NCBI RefSeq assembly: GCF_900095725.1
Contig: NZ_FMMP01000007.1
Span: 1-64,000 of the forward strand
Direction of reading: 5' to 3'
Source of the DNA: Cellulosilyticum sp. I15G10I2
GTDB taxonomy: Bacteria > Bacillota > Clostridia > Lachnospirales > Cellulosilyticaceae
Length of the DNA stretch: 64,000 bases
This document shows positions 1 through 8,672 of the stretch, piece after piece. Below the pieces are notes generated by a model that had not been told where the DNA came from, did not search any database, and worked only from the letters and a program-made list of their open reading frames with translations. How positions within the stretch are numbered: position 1 is the stretch's first letter; every line of letters begins with the position of its first letter. Position numbers and translations under genes: made by a program.

Positions 1-119
<119 letters not shown>

Positions 120-329
120 GTTTGTCCTACAACTGTTACGTTGTATTTGACTTAATTACTTGTACGTTGTACTTAAAGTACATGTACTTGATTCGAACTT
201 CAATAAAGAAATTCTTTTGAATCGACTGGTTTTATGGTTACTATTCTATTTTCAAAGTTCATTAAGTTATTGATGTTCAAGACCCTAAGGCCTTTTCGTT
301 TGTGCCGCTAACTAGTGGCGACTTGTATA

Positions 330-358
330 ATATTACACGAGTTTAGCCGATATGTCAA
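330..358 (-). promoter_or_regulatory. Promoter of the rRNA operon
   Basis: On the minus strand there is a perfect -35 box TTGACA (353-358) and a -10 box TAATAT (330-335) with an optimal 17-bp spacer. It lies about 210 bp upstream of the 16S start, which is the usual distance for a clostridial rrn leader. The stretch between it and the rRNA (120-329) has no gene and should be leader and processing region. Confidence 0.75.
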
Positions 359-434
359 CACCTTTTTTAAACTTTTTTTGAGATTTTCTAATATCTTGTG
401 TAAACCTAACTTCTCCATAGTTTTTCTCTATATA

Positions 435-500
435 ATAGCTAGAAGAAGCAAAACACCAAGGACCGCTGCAGGCCCTTGGTGTTTTGCTTCTTCTAGCTAT
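435..500. repeat. Long perfect palindrome at the 3' end of the MFS gene
   Basis: Two perfectly complementary 27-bp arms (435-461 and 474-500) surround a 12-nt loop. The stop codon of the MFS gene (497-499) lies inside the right arm. It probably ends or protects the MFS transcript, and separates it from the rRNA promoter. There is no good T-run after the stem on either strand, so it is not a textbook intrinsic terminator. Confidence 0.8.
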
Positions 501-1705
501 GTATTTATTACGTTGCCAAGCTTTTCGCTGGACTTTATATTACTTAACATAATGAGTGCAATTATAAAAAACATAAACCCATACCCAAACATATATTTAT
601 AGCCTATCCCATCCAGAACAGATCCCAAAAGTGGTGGTGAGACAATATTAGCTAGCGATGAGAACAAGTAATATAATCCAGTGTACGTTCCTAGGTAACC
701 ATCCGGTGCCATTTCTGCAAGCATAGGATAGGAGTTAATGTTAATCATAGCCCAGCATGCCCCGAGTATTATAAATAGAATATAGACTGGTAGCATTGTT
801 TTGCAAAAAGTTAGTGCTAAAAAACAAAGTATCATTCCCACAATGCCTATTCTGATTGTCTTTTTCTTACCAATTCTGCTTCCTATGATCCCAGCTGGCA
901 GCGCACATATCAAAAAACTAAGAGATATAAAAGCTAATGCAAAAGACGCTTCACTAACTTCTACACCTAAGTGTCTCTCTCCATATAAAGTGAAAAATGT
1001 TTCAATACCATTATAGCCAATAAACCAAGCACAGATTGCAAAAAGCATATAGCGGACATTAGCATTATGTGCAGCCTTTTTGAGTCCATCCTTAACGTTA
1101 ACCTTCTCTTGGGCTTGCTCATAATGAATGACATCTCTTTTTTCTTTAATAAAGAGAAACAAAATAATAAAAGAACCTAATATCAATACGCCCGAAAGGT
1201 AAAAAGGCAGTTTAAAGTTAATTGTCCAAAGTTTAGATCCTACTATATAAGCAGTGAGCGCTCCTAATCCTCCCATAAAATTTATAATACTATTGGCCCT
1301 ACTTCTATGCTTTATTTGGGTTAAATCTGGCATAAGCGTAATAACGGGAGTTCTAAAAATACTCATACTTATATTCATACAAACTAAAAATAAAATCAGC
1401 GTTATAAGTCCGCTAAAATTAGGAATAAGCAGGTTAAATAAAGCAGCTAGCGGCATACCTATCATTAAAAAAGGCATTCGCCGTCCCCATTTCGTTCGCA
1501 CTCTATCACTATAGATGCCAATTGCCGGCTGCATAAAGAGTGCAAAGTAATTATCAAAAGTCATCACAAATCCAATCATTGCCGAGCTTGTAATAAACTC
1601 ACTTAAAAGTTTAGGCATAAATGCATTATAGACTGACCATGTAATGCTAATCGCAAAAAAACCAAATCCTAATATAAAAGTCTTCTTGTAATTTAATTGA
1701 TTCAT
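497..1705 (-). CDS. MFS transporter (12 membrane segments; sugar/glycoside symporter-like)
   Basis: This 402-residue protein is hydrophobic throughout with the rhythm of a 12-helix major facilitator. Between helices 2 and 3 it carries the MFS signature region GIYSDRVRTKWGRRMP, which resembles the SLC45/GPH-like sugar symporters. The start is supported by GGGGATAG upstream. It follows the glycerophosphodiesterase gene by 24 bp on the same strand, so the two are probably one operon. That context makes a glycerophosphodiester or its product a possible substrate, but this is inference. The last codons lie in a long palindrome. Confidence 0.85.
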   Translation of the reverse strand: MNQLNYKKTFILGFGFFAISITWSVYNAFMPKLLSEFITSSAMIGFVMTFDNYFALFMQPAIGIYSDRVRTKWGRRMPFLMIGMPLAALFNLLIPNFSGLITLILFLVCMNISMSIFRTPVITLMPDLTQIKHRSRANSIINFMGGLGALTAYIVGSKLWTINFKLPFYLSGVLILGSFIILFLFIKEKRDVIHYEQAQEKVNVKDGLKKAAHNANVRYMLFAICAWFIGYNGIETFFTLYGERHLGVEVSEASFALAFISLSFLICALPAGIIGSRIGKKKTIRIGIVGMILCFLALTFCKTMLPVYILFIILGACWAMININSYPMLAEMAPDGYLGTYTGLYYLFSSLANIVSPPLLGSVLDGIGYKYMFGYGFMFFIIALIMLSNIKSSEKLGNVINT

Positions 1706-1729
1706 ATTTCTATCCCCTAAATAGATTTT

Positions 1730-2413
1730 TTATCTCTTTAAAATACGACTTAAACGATCCGGATAGTTAGTAATAATCATATCTACGCCCATTTCTATTA
1801 ATGCAAGCATTTCTCCTTCATTATTCACCGTATAAGGATTTACCTTACATCCAGCTCTATGAACATCTTCAACAACTTGCTTGTTTAAGACAATATAGTT
1901 TGGATGAATAGCATCTGCACCTACATAAGCGCAATACATTTCCGGCTTATAAAGCGCTTCTACATATAAAAGACCTGTCTGCAGCTCTTTACAAAGCATT
2001 TTACATTTCACCATAGCATAATGATTAAAACTCGATACAATGGTTTTATCAATCATCTTATGCTTTTTAAGGATTTCTATTACCTTTTCTTCCACACCCT
2101 CATACCATGTTCGTCCATTTTTGATTTCTATATTTAAGCAGACATTGCACCTTTTCGCAAGTACAATCAACTGTTCTAAAGAAGGTATGCCCATTTCTGC
2201 AAGTTCACTAAAAGTATAATCCTCTACATAGCCTTTCTTACCAGTTGTCCTATCTACTGTTTCATCATGAATAAGCACCGGAATACCATCCTTTGACAGA
2301 TGCACATCTGTTTCAATACCGTCACATCCCATTTCAACAGCTTTTCCAAAAGCAAGCATCGTATTTTCTGCGTAGTAACCACTTGCACCTCTATGGGCAA
2401 AATTCAGTACCAT
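1730..2413 (-). CDS. ugpQ: Glycerophosphodiester phosphodiesterase, cytoplasmic type
   Basis: The 227-residue protein is a complete GDPD TIM-barrel of UgpQ size without signal peptide. The catalytic HRGAS motif is at the N-terminus, followed by the metal site ETDVH and the second histidine in IHDETVDRTT. The family hydrolyses glycerophosphodiesters to glycerol 3-phosphate and an alcohol. The start follows AGGAGGAGAGCTT. It is the first gene of a probable two-gene unit with the MFS permease. A paralog with about half of its residues identical lies at 4923-5681. Confidence 0.92.
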   Translation of the reverse strand: MVLNFAHRGASGYYAENTMLAFGKAVEMGCDGIETDVHLSKDGIPVLIHDETVDRTTGKKGYVEDYTFSELAEMGIPSLEQLIVLAKRCNVCLNIEIKNGRTWYEGVEEKVIEILKKHKMIDKTIVSSFNHYAMVKCKMLCKELQTGLLYVEALYKPEMYCAYVGADAIHPNYIVLNKQVVEDVHRAGCKVNPYTVNNEGEMLALIEMGVDMIITNYPDRLSRILKR

Positions 2414-2625
2414 AAGCTCTCCTCCTAAACCTTTAAATATAAGTTGATTTAACCTTTAAAATATTATACTACTTTAATGGGGCATTATACTTAAAATACA
2501 GATTAAATCTTTGTAAAATTAAATCTATTGATCCGCTTGATACCTTATACTATTCCTGATATACTTTTTATATCCGTCGGCCGAAGCTGACACACTAATG
2601 TATTGAATAAATATATAAAAAATAA

Positions 2626-2688
2626 TACCACGAAGGTATACTGCTTTCCCAAGGAAAGTCGACCACTTTTGTGGTACTTTTATATTTG
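2626..2688 (+). promoter_or_regulatory. Structured leader or attenuator before the ECF S-component gene
   Basis: The leader holds TACCAC (2626-2631) pairing with GTGGTA (2671-2676), an inner CTTTCC/GGAAAG hairpin (2644-2658) and an alternative CCACTTTTGTGG hairpin. A T-rich stretch and then the ribosome-binding site follow. Mutually exclusive helices before a vitamin-type transporter suggest a riboswitch-like attenuator. I could not match it to the TPP, FMN, cobalamin, THF or preQ1 consensus. The rest of 2414-2625 shows two possible -10 boxes for the divergent GDPD gene and no gene. Confidence 0.4.
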
Positions 2689-2699
2689 GGAGGATCTAA

Positions 2700-3224
2700 A
2701 TGAATAAAACAGCAATTAACAAATTAGTATTATCCGGGTTATTTACTGCAATTGGGGTTATTATCCCTATGATATTCCACACCTTCTCACTGGCTGGAAG
2801 CATCTTTTTACCCATGCATATTCCGGTATTATTATGCGGCTTTATCTGCGGATGGCAATACGGACTTGTTGTAGGCATTTTTGTACCTTTTTTAGGAAGC
2901 ATGATTACCGGTATGCCGCCAATATTCCCTGTGGCTACGTCTATGGCTTTTGAACTTGCAGCTTACGGCGCTGTTGCTGGCTTTTTAGCAAGCAAGAAAA
3001 TAAACGTTTTGATTGCACTTCTAATAGCAATGCTCGCCGGCCGTATTGTAATGGGTGCTGCAAATGTTGTCTTCTTAGGCATGGCTGGCGGTTCTTATGC
3101 ATGGCCTGCTTTTATATCTGGCGCCTTTATTACTGCTTTCCCAGGTATCATTATCCAGCTCATCTTAATACCGATTATTTTAACAACATTAAAAAAAGTA
3201 CATTTACTCGAGAAACTAGGTTAA
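2700..3224 (+). CDS. ECF transporter substrate-binding (S) component
   Basis: This 174-residue membrane protein has about five to six hydrophobic segments and the compact size typical of ECF S components. These bind a vitamin or small metabolite and dock onto a shared EcfA/A'/T module, none of which is encoded nearby, so it is probably a group II system. Features such as FLGSMITGMPP in a mid-protein loop resemble vitamin S components, but the substrate cannot be read from the sequence. The start follows GGGAGGATCTAA. A structured leader precedes it, and a uridine-kinase-like gene follows. Confidence 0.75.
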   Translation: MNKTAINKLVLSGLFTAIGVIIPMIFHTFSLAGSIFLPMHIPVLLCGFICGWQYGLVVGIFVPFLGSMITGMPPIFPVATSMAFELAAYGAVAGFLASKKINVLIALLIAMLAGRIVMGAANVVFLGMAGGSYAWPAFISGAFITAFPGIIIQLILIPIILTTLKKVHLLEKLG

Positions 3225-3289
3225 AAGGTTGAAAGAAAAACACTTTCAACTTTTCATTTGTGGCAGTATCACAAGCAACACTTGTGATA
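3223..3289 (+). terminator. Two hairpins after the ECF S gene
   Basis: The first hairpin pairs AAAAGGTTGAAAG with CTTTCAACTTTT (3223-3254, one bulged G) and overlaps the stop codon region. It is a plausible terminator. The second is a perfect 9-bp hairpin TATCACAAG/CTTGTGATA (3267-3289) that ends just before the ribosome-binding site of the next gene and could modulate its translation. Confidence 0.5.
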
Positions 3290-3305
3290 TGCAATGGGGG
3301 TAAGA

Positions 3306-4370
3306 ATGAAGGAATTATTGTTAAGACATATCTCAAAATATCCACACTTAGAAATACAGGACCTTGTCAAACTGATTTATCAAAATGAATTTGCAGGGGA
3401 ACATATGATTTTAGATGAAAAAAGCAGCCTCGAAAGGCTGCAAAAAGAATGGGAAACTTCCTCGGAAGTTTCCTCTTTTGACATGGATTTATTTGAGGAT
3501 ATCGGCAGCGGCCTATGCCGGCTGCATCTTGCACCGCTTAAGCACTGTACCTTATCCTTAGAAACATTGAATCGTTTGTTTATCTATACTGCAAATACGA
3601 TTAAAGGAACAGTATCTTCATTCGAAGGCAAGCTGAACACACTACTCTCTTGCTGTAAGACCGAAGAAATCCCTTTTAGTTATATAGAAGTGAAAGGCTA
3701 TCTTGATGATTATAAAAATCAGGGTTATCCCCCTACCCATCACAGCAATACTTTCAGACAATATTACAATCCTTCTTACCGTATTGTAAAAAAAGAGTTT
3801 GCAGATTACCTTAACCTCTTTTGCGCTATAGATACTCTTGTCAAAGACCGACTTGCAGTTACTATAGGCATTGATGGTAATAGTGGCAGCGGCAAAAGTA
3901 CACTAGCGGCGTTACTTGGCGGGATTTATAAGTGCAACCTCTTTCATATGGATGATTTCTTTCTGCGACCGGAGCAAAAAACAAAAGAACGCCTGGCCGA
4001 AATTGGCGGCAATGTAGATTATGTGCGTTTTAAAGAAGAAGTAGCTAATCAGCTTGATAAAAAGCAGACTTTTACTTATCAAATCTACGACTGCTCTATT
4101 GGTCAATTAACTGAATATGTAACTGTACACCCAAAGAATATCAATATCATCGAGGGTGTCTATAGCCTTCATCCATTCCTATGTGAGATGTATCAGCTAA
4201 AGGTATTTATGTCCATTGACGCAGATTCTCAGAGCAGACGTATTCTTCAGCGCAGCGGACCTCGTCTTCATCAAAGGTTCGTGGCAGAGTGGATTCCCTT
4301 AGAAAATGCTTATTTTACAGCCATGCAGATTGAACAATCAGCCGATCTTGTTTTTAGGACTAATGATTAA
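3306..4370 (+). CDS. Uridine kinase-like P-loop protein with an N-terminal extension
   Basis: The C-terminal half (from about residue 190) is a P-loop kinase of the uridine/phosphoribulokinase type. It has Walker A DGNSGSGKST, then FHMDDFFLRPEQ, the IEGVYSLHP strand and an RRILQRSG arginine-rich lid. The first 180 residues are a helical domain I do not recognise. The ATG at 3306 is preferred over the one at 3294 because GGGGGTAAGA sits immediately upstream. The gene overlaps the convergent DUF3842 gene by 11 bp. The phosphorylated substrate is unknown; its neighbour, an ECF S component, hints at salvage of an imported compound. Confidence 0.75.
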   Translation: MKELLLRHISKYPHLEIQDLVKLIYQNEFAGEHMILDEKSSLERLQKEWETSSEVSSFDMDLFEDIGSGLCRLHLAPLKHCTLSLETLNRLFIYTANTIKGTVSSFEGKLNTLLSCCKTEEIPFSYIEVKGYLDDYKNQGYPPTHHSNTFRQYYNPSYRIVKKEFADYLNLFCAIDTLVKDRLAVTIGIDGNSGSGKSTLAALLGGIYKCNLFHMDDFFLRPEQKTKERLAEIGGNVDYVRFKEEVANQLDKKQTFTYQIYDCSIGQLTEYVTVHPKNINIIEGVYSLHPFLCEMYQLKVFMSIDADSQSRRILQRSGPRLHQRFVAEWIPLENAYFTAMQIEQSADLVFRTND

Positions 4371-4770
4371 TAATTTGCATAAGCTCTTCTACAGTAAGCA
4401 GAATGTATTCTGAAAGCGACAGATTTTGTTTACCGATCACAATATGCCTGCATTTATTGACAGGCACTAAAAGCTTGTAGGCATCACTCTCCCCTACAGC
4501 CTGAGCCATCTTGGGGGTGACCTCTCCTAAGAGCGCATTTGCAACAACAATACCAATTGGGCCTATGATAACATCTGCAGATTTGCTATTAAATACAACA
4601 GGATTTTCTCCTGTCGCGCCATGGTCTGCGCCCGCTTTTAGCATCGCAGCCGTGGCAATGCTGTTTGTGCCAATCGCAACAAGCTCTAAATCTGGCATTC
4701 TTTTTTTGATTTGTTCGACCATCATTTTACCCATCTTGCCGCCCTGTCCATCTATTACAATAATTTTCAT
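4360..4770 (-). CDS. DUF3842 family protein
   Basis: This 136-residue protein starts MKIIVIDGQGGKMGKMM, a dinucleotide-binding-like strand-glycine turn. It continues with the alternating strand/helix pattern of a small Rossmann-like domain and the motif GPIGIVVANALLGE. This matches the clostridial DUF3842 family of unknown function. I chose the ATG at 4770 because GAAGGAA precedes it; an upstream GTG at 4794 lacks a site. Its 3' end overlaps the convergent kinase gene by 11 bp. Confidence 0.75.
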   Translation of the reverse strand: MKIIVIDGQGGKMGKMMVEQIKKRMPDLELVAIGTNSIATAAMLKAGADHGATGENPVVFNSKSADVIIGPIGIVVANALLGEVTPKMAQAVGESDAYKLLVPVNKCRHIVIGKQNLSLSEYILLTVEELMQIINH

Positions 4771-4922
4771 TGTTTGCGTTCCTTCTCTTAACACTTTTAA
4801 TGATCTTCTAAATAAAATTATAGCACCTATTAATTGACGCTACAACAATATCCCCATTAGAACTTTGATCACTTCCCTTAGAAGATCAATCGTTCCTACG
4901 TGTACTAAGGTTTCCTATTATC

Positions 4923-5681
4923 TCATATTAATGTATTGCGCCCTGCCATACTGTCAATCTTACTAGTTACGTAAACTGTTTCTAAAGACATCATCTTATA
5001 CCCCTTTAAAATACGCTTTAAACGGTCTGGATAATCTGTAATAATCATATCTACATCCATCTCAATCATCCGTCTTAATGCCCCCTCACTATTGACCGTA
5101 AATGGCCGCACTTTAAACCCAGCACCGTGCAGCGCTTCTACCTCTTGATTGGTTAAGGTGAGATAAAATGGATGAATGGCTTCTGCTCCTGCATACTCAC
5201 AATATTTCTCCGGCTTATAAATAGCTTCTACATAAATCAGCCCGATTTGAATCTGCGGACAAAGCTCCTTGCATTTTACTAAGGCGTAGTGATTAAAGCT
5301 TGAAATAATGGTAGTATCGATAATATGATACCTTTTTACCGCCTCGACAATTTTTTCTTCAATCCCGTCATACCATTCAGGCCCACTTTTAAGCTCCAGA
5401 TTTAAAATAATCCCATACCGTTTGGCCAGTACGATAAGTTGTTCTAAACTTGGAACTCCCATCCTTTCAAGTTCTTTAAAGGTATAATCTTTGACATCAC
5501 CTTTCTTATTGGTTGTTCTGTCTACTTTATCATCATGAATCAGTACAAGCCTCCCATCTTTTGAAACGTGTATATCTGTCTCGATGGCATCACACCCAAG
5601 TTCGATAGCTTTACGAAATGCCAGCATTGTGTTTTCTGGATAATAAGCACTTGCCCCTCTATGTGCACAGTTTAATACCAT
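4923..5681 (-). CDS. Glycerophosphodiester phosphodiesterase, second copy
   Basis: This 252-residue paralog of the enzyme at 1730-2413 keeps HRGAS, ETDIHVSKDG and IHDDKVDRTT, so the active site looks intact. It carries an extra tail of about 25 residues after the usual end (YPDRLKRILKG). The tail is probably non-homologous read-through of a lost stop. The start follows GAGGGGGTTATTT. It stands alone, with about 130 bp to the next convergent or upstream genes on each side. Confidence 0.9.
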   Translation of the reverse strand: MVLNCAHRGASAYYPENTMLAFRKAIELGCDAIETDIHVSKDGRLVLIHDDKVDRTTNKKGDVKDYTFKELERMGVPSLEQLIVLAKRYGIILNLELKSGPEWYDGIEEKIVEAVKRYHIIDTTIISSFNHYALVKCKELCPQIQIGLIYVEAIYKPEKYCEYAGAEAIHPFYLTLTNQEVEALHGAGFKVRPFTVNSEGALRRMIEMDVDMIITDYPDRLKRILKGYKMMSLETVYVTSKIDSMAGRNTLI

Positions 5682-5889
5682 AAATAACCCCCTCGCTATT
5701 CTTCGCCTATAACTTTAATTTAATCTTCATTAATATAGTTTATAATATTTAACATCTACGCTAAATATTATAGTTTTTGTATGCTTTCCTTATAATATCA
5801 GAAGATGCAAAATCCAGAAGACACGCCAATAATAATCATGTATAATCGAACTAAATAAATAAATCTAATTTTTGTTAAAGGAGCATGTT

Positions 5890-6351
5890 ATGAGAAGAAG
5901 TGAAAAAGAAGTCAAAGATCTATCAGAAATAGAAGCTGTCTTAAAACGCGCAGCTATTTGCAGACTGGGTTTTTCTCTAGAAAATATCCCCTATATTGTC
6001 CCTATGAATTTTGGCTATAAGGATAATTGTCTCTACTTCCACTCTGCAAAAGAAGGCAAAAAAATAGACATTATCAGTAAAAACCCTAATGTCTGTTTTG
6101 AAATTGAAGAAGATACAGAGCTCGTAATAAAAGATCTGGCTTGTAACTGCAGTATGAAATATATAAGCATAATAGGTTTAGGAAAAGTCTCTCTGGTCGA
6201 AGATCCTCTAGATAAAAAAGAAGCCCTGGATATTATCATGCGCCAGTACACTGATAATAAGAGCTACGCATACAGCCCCAAACAAATTGAAGCTGTTACT
6301 ATTTTTAAAGTTCAAATTAGTGAAATGAGTTGCAAAAAGTCTGGTTATTAA
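5890..6351 (+). CDS. Pyridoxamine 5'-phosphate oxidase-like flavin-binding protein (NimA type)
   Basis: The 153-residue protein opens with MRRSEKEVKD, then has a small split-barrel with PYIVPMNFGYKDNCLYFHSA, GKKIDII and NPNVCFEIEED. This is the pattern of the PNPOx-like/NimA family that binds FMN and includes nitroimidazole-resistance proteins. The physiological substrate of most members is unknown. The ATG at 5890 is used because AAAGGAG lies just upstream; a TTG at 5872 is inside that signal region. It is monocistronic. Confidence 0.85.
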   Translation: MRRSEKEVKDLSEIEAVLKRAAICRLGFSLENIPYIVPMNFGYKDNCLYFHSAKEGKKIDIISKNPNVCFEIEEDTELVIKDLACNCSMKYISIIGLGKVSLVEDPLDKKEALDIIMRQYTDNKSYAYSPKQIEAVTIFKVQISEMSCKKSGY

Positions 6352-6374
6352 AACACCTTTTTACAACTTACCTT

Positions 6375-6902
6375 TTAGTTTAAGTGATAGCTTTTATGCA
6401 CCTGCCAAGTATGATCTTGCCACTTATAAATAGTGATATTATCAAACATACAACTAAAGTGGCAAGGTCTGCTATTTGCATATTGCCACAATTGATCAAA
6501 GATCGGCTGTATGCCTTTTGAGGCTACTGTTACATGGAACGTTTTATCCTTGCCATCTTTTTTATCAAAGTCTATATACGGCACCTTACTCATAACATCA
6601 ATTAACCTATCATGAAGGACTTGTCCCTCCATAGACATATCTACATGCATATAAACCACCCGGTTACCAAAGTGCCCATAGCCATCCAGCTTAAAGGGTG
6701 CTGCTTTTTCGTATCTGCAAAAATTCTCTAATGTGTTTTCTAGTTCTGTAATCTTACCATCATATTCAAAAGGGGCCTTGATCGTAAAATGAGCTGGCAG
6801 CTTAGAGGACTTCGCTTTTAATTTTTCCCAGACTTCTTTTCTCATTTGGTTATTAAATTCTCCAGCTTCTCCTTGCACTACACACACTATTACATAGCGC
6901 AT
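6375..6902 (-). CDS. 2H phosphoesterase / 2'-5' RNA ligase-like protein
   Basis: The 175-residue protein has the two HxTx motifs that define 2H phosphoesterases, HFTIKAPF near residue 40 and FHVTVAS near residue 127, at the usual spacing. Family members open 2',3'-cyclic phosphates or join or cleave 2'-5' bonds in RNA or nucleotides. The sequence does not tell which. The start is supported by AAGGAGGTGACGCT. The next gene upstream, the SEC-C protein, ends 35 bp before this start, so co-transcription is possible. Confidence 0.85.
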   Translation of the reverse strand: MRYVIVCVVQGEAGEFNNQMRKEVWEKLKAKSSKLPAHFTIKAPFEYDGKITELENTLENFCRYEKAAPFKLDGYGHFGNRVVYMHVDMSMEGQVLHDRLIDVMSKVPYIDFDKKDGKDKTFHVTVASKGIQPIFDQLWQYANSRPCHFSCMFDNITIYKWQDHTWQVHKSYHLN

Positions 6903-6937
6903 AGCGTCACCTCCTTATACTTGATATCAGTCCGCTT

Positions 6938-8005
6938 TTACCTTGCTTTGCCACAACAGTCTTTATGCTTTTTACCGCTTCCACAAGAACACAATGCATT
7001 TTTACCCACATCCAGCACCCTTATCTTATCTTCTCGCTTACTAAAGCTGCCCACACTTAGCTCTGCCTGAGTATATCCTTTATTAATCCACTTTCTTGTT
7101 GTATTTATAACATTAAGAATATGTTTAACCGCCTCATTCTCCTGCTTAAAATCTTGGATTTCAATTCCTATAGCCGCCCACTCTTCGAGCATTATATTGA
7201 TTGTATCTCCATCTTCATTACAATCCACTCTTGCAATCATAATAATAGCAAGGACAGCCTCTTCGATAATTGTTTCATCTGATGTAAAGTTTTTTCTTAG
7301 ATAGCTCATAAGCATCTGGACTTGCAGCGTATTATCATAATACAACTCGTCACTAACAAGCTCAATATAGTTCTTAGCTGGTATGTAATACTGTTTGTCT
7401 TTTGTTAAGCGGATAAATTCATAAAAGTTTTTTTCATCTATACTATAGATCATCTCTTCTACGATATAGTTGTCTACAACCTTACTTCTATCTGAAAGTG
7501 TTCTGTCTTTCTCCATAAAGTCTATAACCTGTTTTTCATCTAATTGCGCATGATGATAACTGGTATACAGCTCACATACCCATCTTATTTCAACAGCTCC
7601 GTATAAGTTAAGAAGGCCCATAATGTGAGTTCTTATACTGTCGTTTGCTCTTGCTTGTTCCTTTATGGTTATCATATCTAACTTTTTATAACCTTCTTTA
7701 ATCCTTAAATCAACCGTTAATTTAAGCCCCTTCTTGGTTTCTATAAGTTCCACAAGGGCTGTATCTAAGAGATTATAATCCTGTAATATATCCGGCTTCC
7801 CCTTAACATATTTATCTTTAGCTATAAGGGCTTCAAACTCCTCTAGTTCTTCTGGTGTGAGCATCACAAGTACATTGGCCATATTAGCAGGTATATAGGT
7901 TTGTAAAATTTCTATAAGTTCTGTTTTTTTGAGCTTATAAATACCTTTTATCCCATATATTTTACCCAGCTCTTCAAGTTCTTTCTTTGTATAATCTAAT
8001 AGCAT
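6938..8005 (-). CDS. SEC-C zinc-finger protein with an N-terminal SAP/Rho-N-like domain
   Basis: This 355-residue protein begins with a helix-extended-helix segment (YTKKELEELGKIYGIKG) like SAP or Rho N-terminal nucleic-acid domains. A long helical middle of unknown fold follows. The C-terminus is a SEC-C zinc-binding tail, CSCGSGKKHKDCCG, which in SecA binds zinc and the ribosome or SecB. Here it probably mediates a protein or ribosome contact. The start follows GAGGAGGAAGAA. The function is unknown. Confidence 0.8.
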   Translation of the reverse strand: MLLDYTKKELEELGKIYGIKGIYKLKKTELIEILQTYIPANMANVLVMLTPEELEEFEALIAKDKYVKGKPDILQDYNLLDTALVELIETKKGLKLTVDLRIKEGYKKLDMITIKEQARANDSIRTHIMGLLNLYGAVEIRWVCELYTSYHHAQLDEKQVIDFMEKDRTLSDRSKVVDNYIVEEMIYSIDEKNFYEFIRLTKDKQYYIPAKNYIELVSDELYYDNTLQVQMLMSYLRKNFTSDETIIEEAVLAIIMIARVDCNEDGDTINIMLEEWAAIGIEIQDFKQENEAVKHILNVINTTRKWINKGYTQAELSVGSFSKREDKIRVLDVGKNALCSCGSGKKHKDCCGKAR

Positions 8006-8047
8006 TTCTTCCTCCTCATAATCATTTACTGCTCTTTATCTAAAAAA

Positions 8048-8090
8048 CTCCTTTAGGTTGTCTACTATCTAACATCCCTAAAGGAGCAAT
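8048..8090 (-). terminator. Intrinsic terminator of the small gene upstream
   Basis: CTCCTTTAGG and CCTAAAGGAG form a 10-bp stem around a loop of about 20 nt. On the minus strand it is followed by GTTTTTTAG. It lies between the stop of the 81-residue gene and the start of the SEC-C gene. Confidence 0.75.
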
Positions 8091-8092
8091 TT

Positions 8093-8338
8093 TTATTCAT
8101 ATGCCATTTTAATAATATAATTAAGATCTATTACTTTATTAGGATTATTATTGAGTTCCGCAATAATAGAATCAAATATAAAATCTATTATTCTTTTTGC
8201 ATCATGGGCATACACATTAACTTGTTCTCCGCCTTGTGTATCGATAACCAAGGTATAGAGCGTAATATCTCCTTTTTGAGTGTATTCAATATAAAGCTTC
8301 ACAGCCTTATAAAGCACTCTTTCTTTTAAAATAAGCAT
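8093..8338 (-). CDS. Small conserved-looking protein, function unknown
   Basis: The 81-residue product (MLILKERVLYKAVKLYIEY...) is a predicted strand/helix protein without membrane segments, cysteines or recognised motif. The ATG at 8338 is chosen because GGGAGGGATAAA precedes it; an upstream ATG at 8419 has no such site and would run through the DnaA-box region. An intrinsic terminator follows directly, supporting a real single-gene transcript. Confidence 0.6.
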   Translation of the reverse strand: MLILKERVLYKAVKLYIEYTQKGDITLYTLVIDTQGGEQVNVYAHDAKRIIDFIFDSIIAELNNNPNKVIDLNYIIKMAYE

Positions 8339-8419
8339 TTTATCCCTCCCATTTTGAACTTTTTTTATTATAGCATATCCCACTAGGTATTGTCTTCTAA
8401 ACTTATTGTTTATAAACAC

Positions 8420-8509
8420 TTATCCACATATTTTCGTGTTTTACCCCCATTTATCCACATGTTATTCACATTTCTCCTTAGATATTCACACCTGTATCCA
8501 ATATTCACT
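8420..8509 (+). promoter_or_regulatory. DnaA-box array 1
   Basis: Five same-strand sites fit the DnaA box TTATNCACA: TTATCCACA at 8420 and 8451, TTATTCACA at 8462, ATATTCACA at 8482 and ATATTCACT at 8501. Starts are 31, 11, 20 and 19 bp apart, close to whole helical turns. The remaining gap to the cbiM-like gene (8510-8672) holds AT-rich promoter-like sequence. There is no dnaA gene in the window, so this is more likely a regulatory or DnaA-titration site than the origin. Confidence 0.65.
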
Positions 8510-8672
8510 CATAGTCTAGTCACTATTTTGATAAGCTATTCCTTCATATTTTTGCATATTTCCATACGATAAACGTCATTTTAAATTGTTTGTAAATATT
8601 ATACATGATTATCTTATAGTCCTAATATATTGGTATAGAGTATAAAAATAATAATTTAAGGAGCTGATATTC

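Noticed and set aside
315-602. Small plus-strand protein of 95 residues
   Set aside because: It runs through the rRNA promoter, the palindrome and the antisense of the MFS gene, with no ribosome-binding site.
8390-8572. 60-residue plus-strand frame over the DnaA boxes
   Set aside because: Its codons are produced by the repeated box sequence and it lacks a ribosome-binding site.
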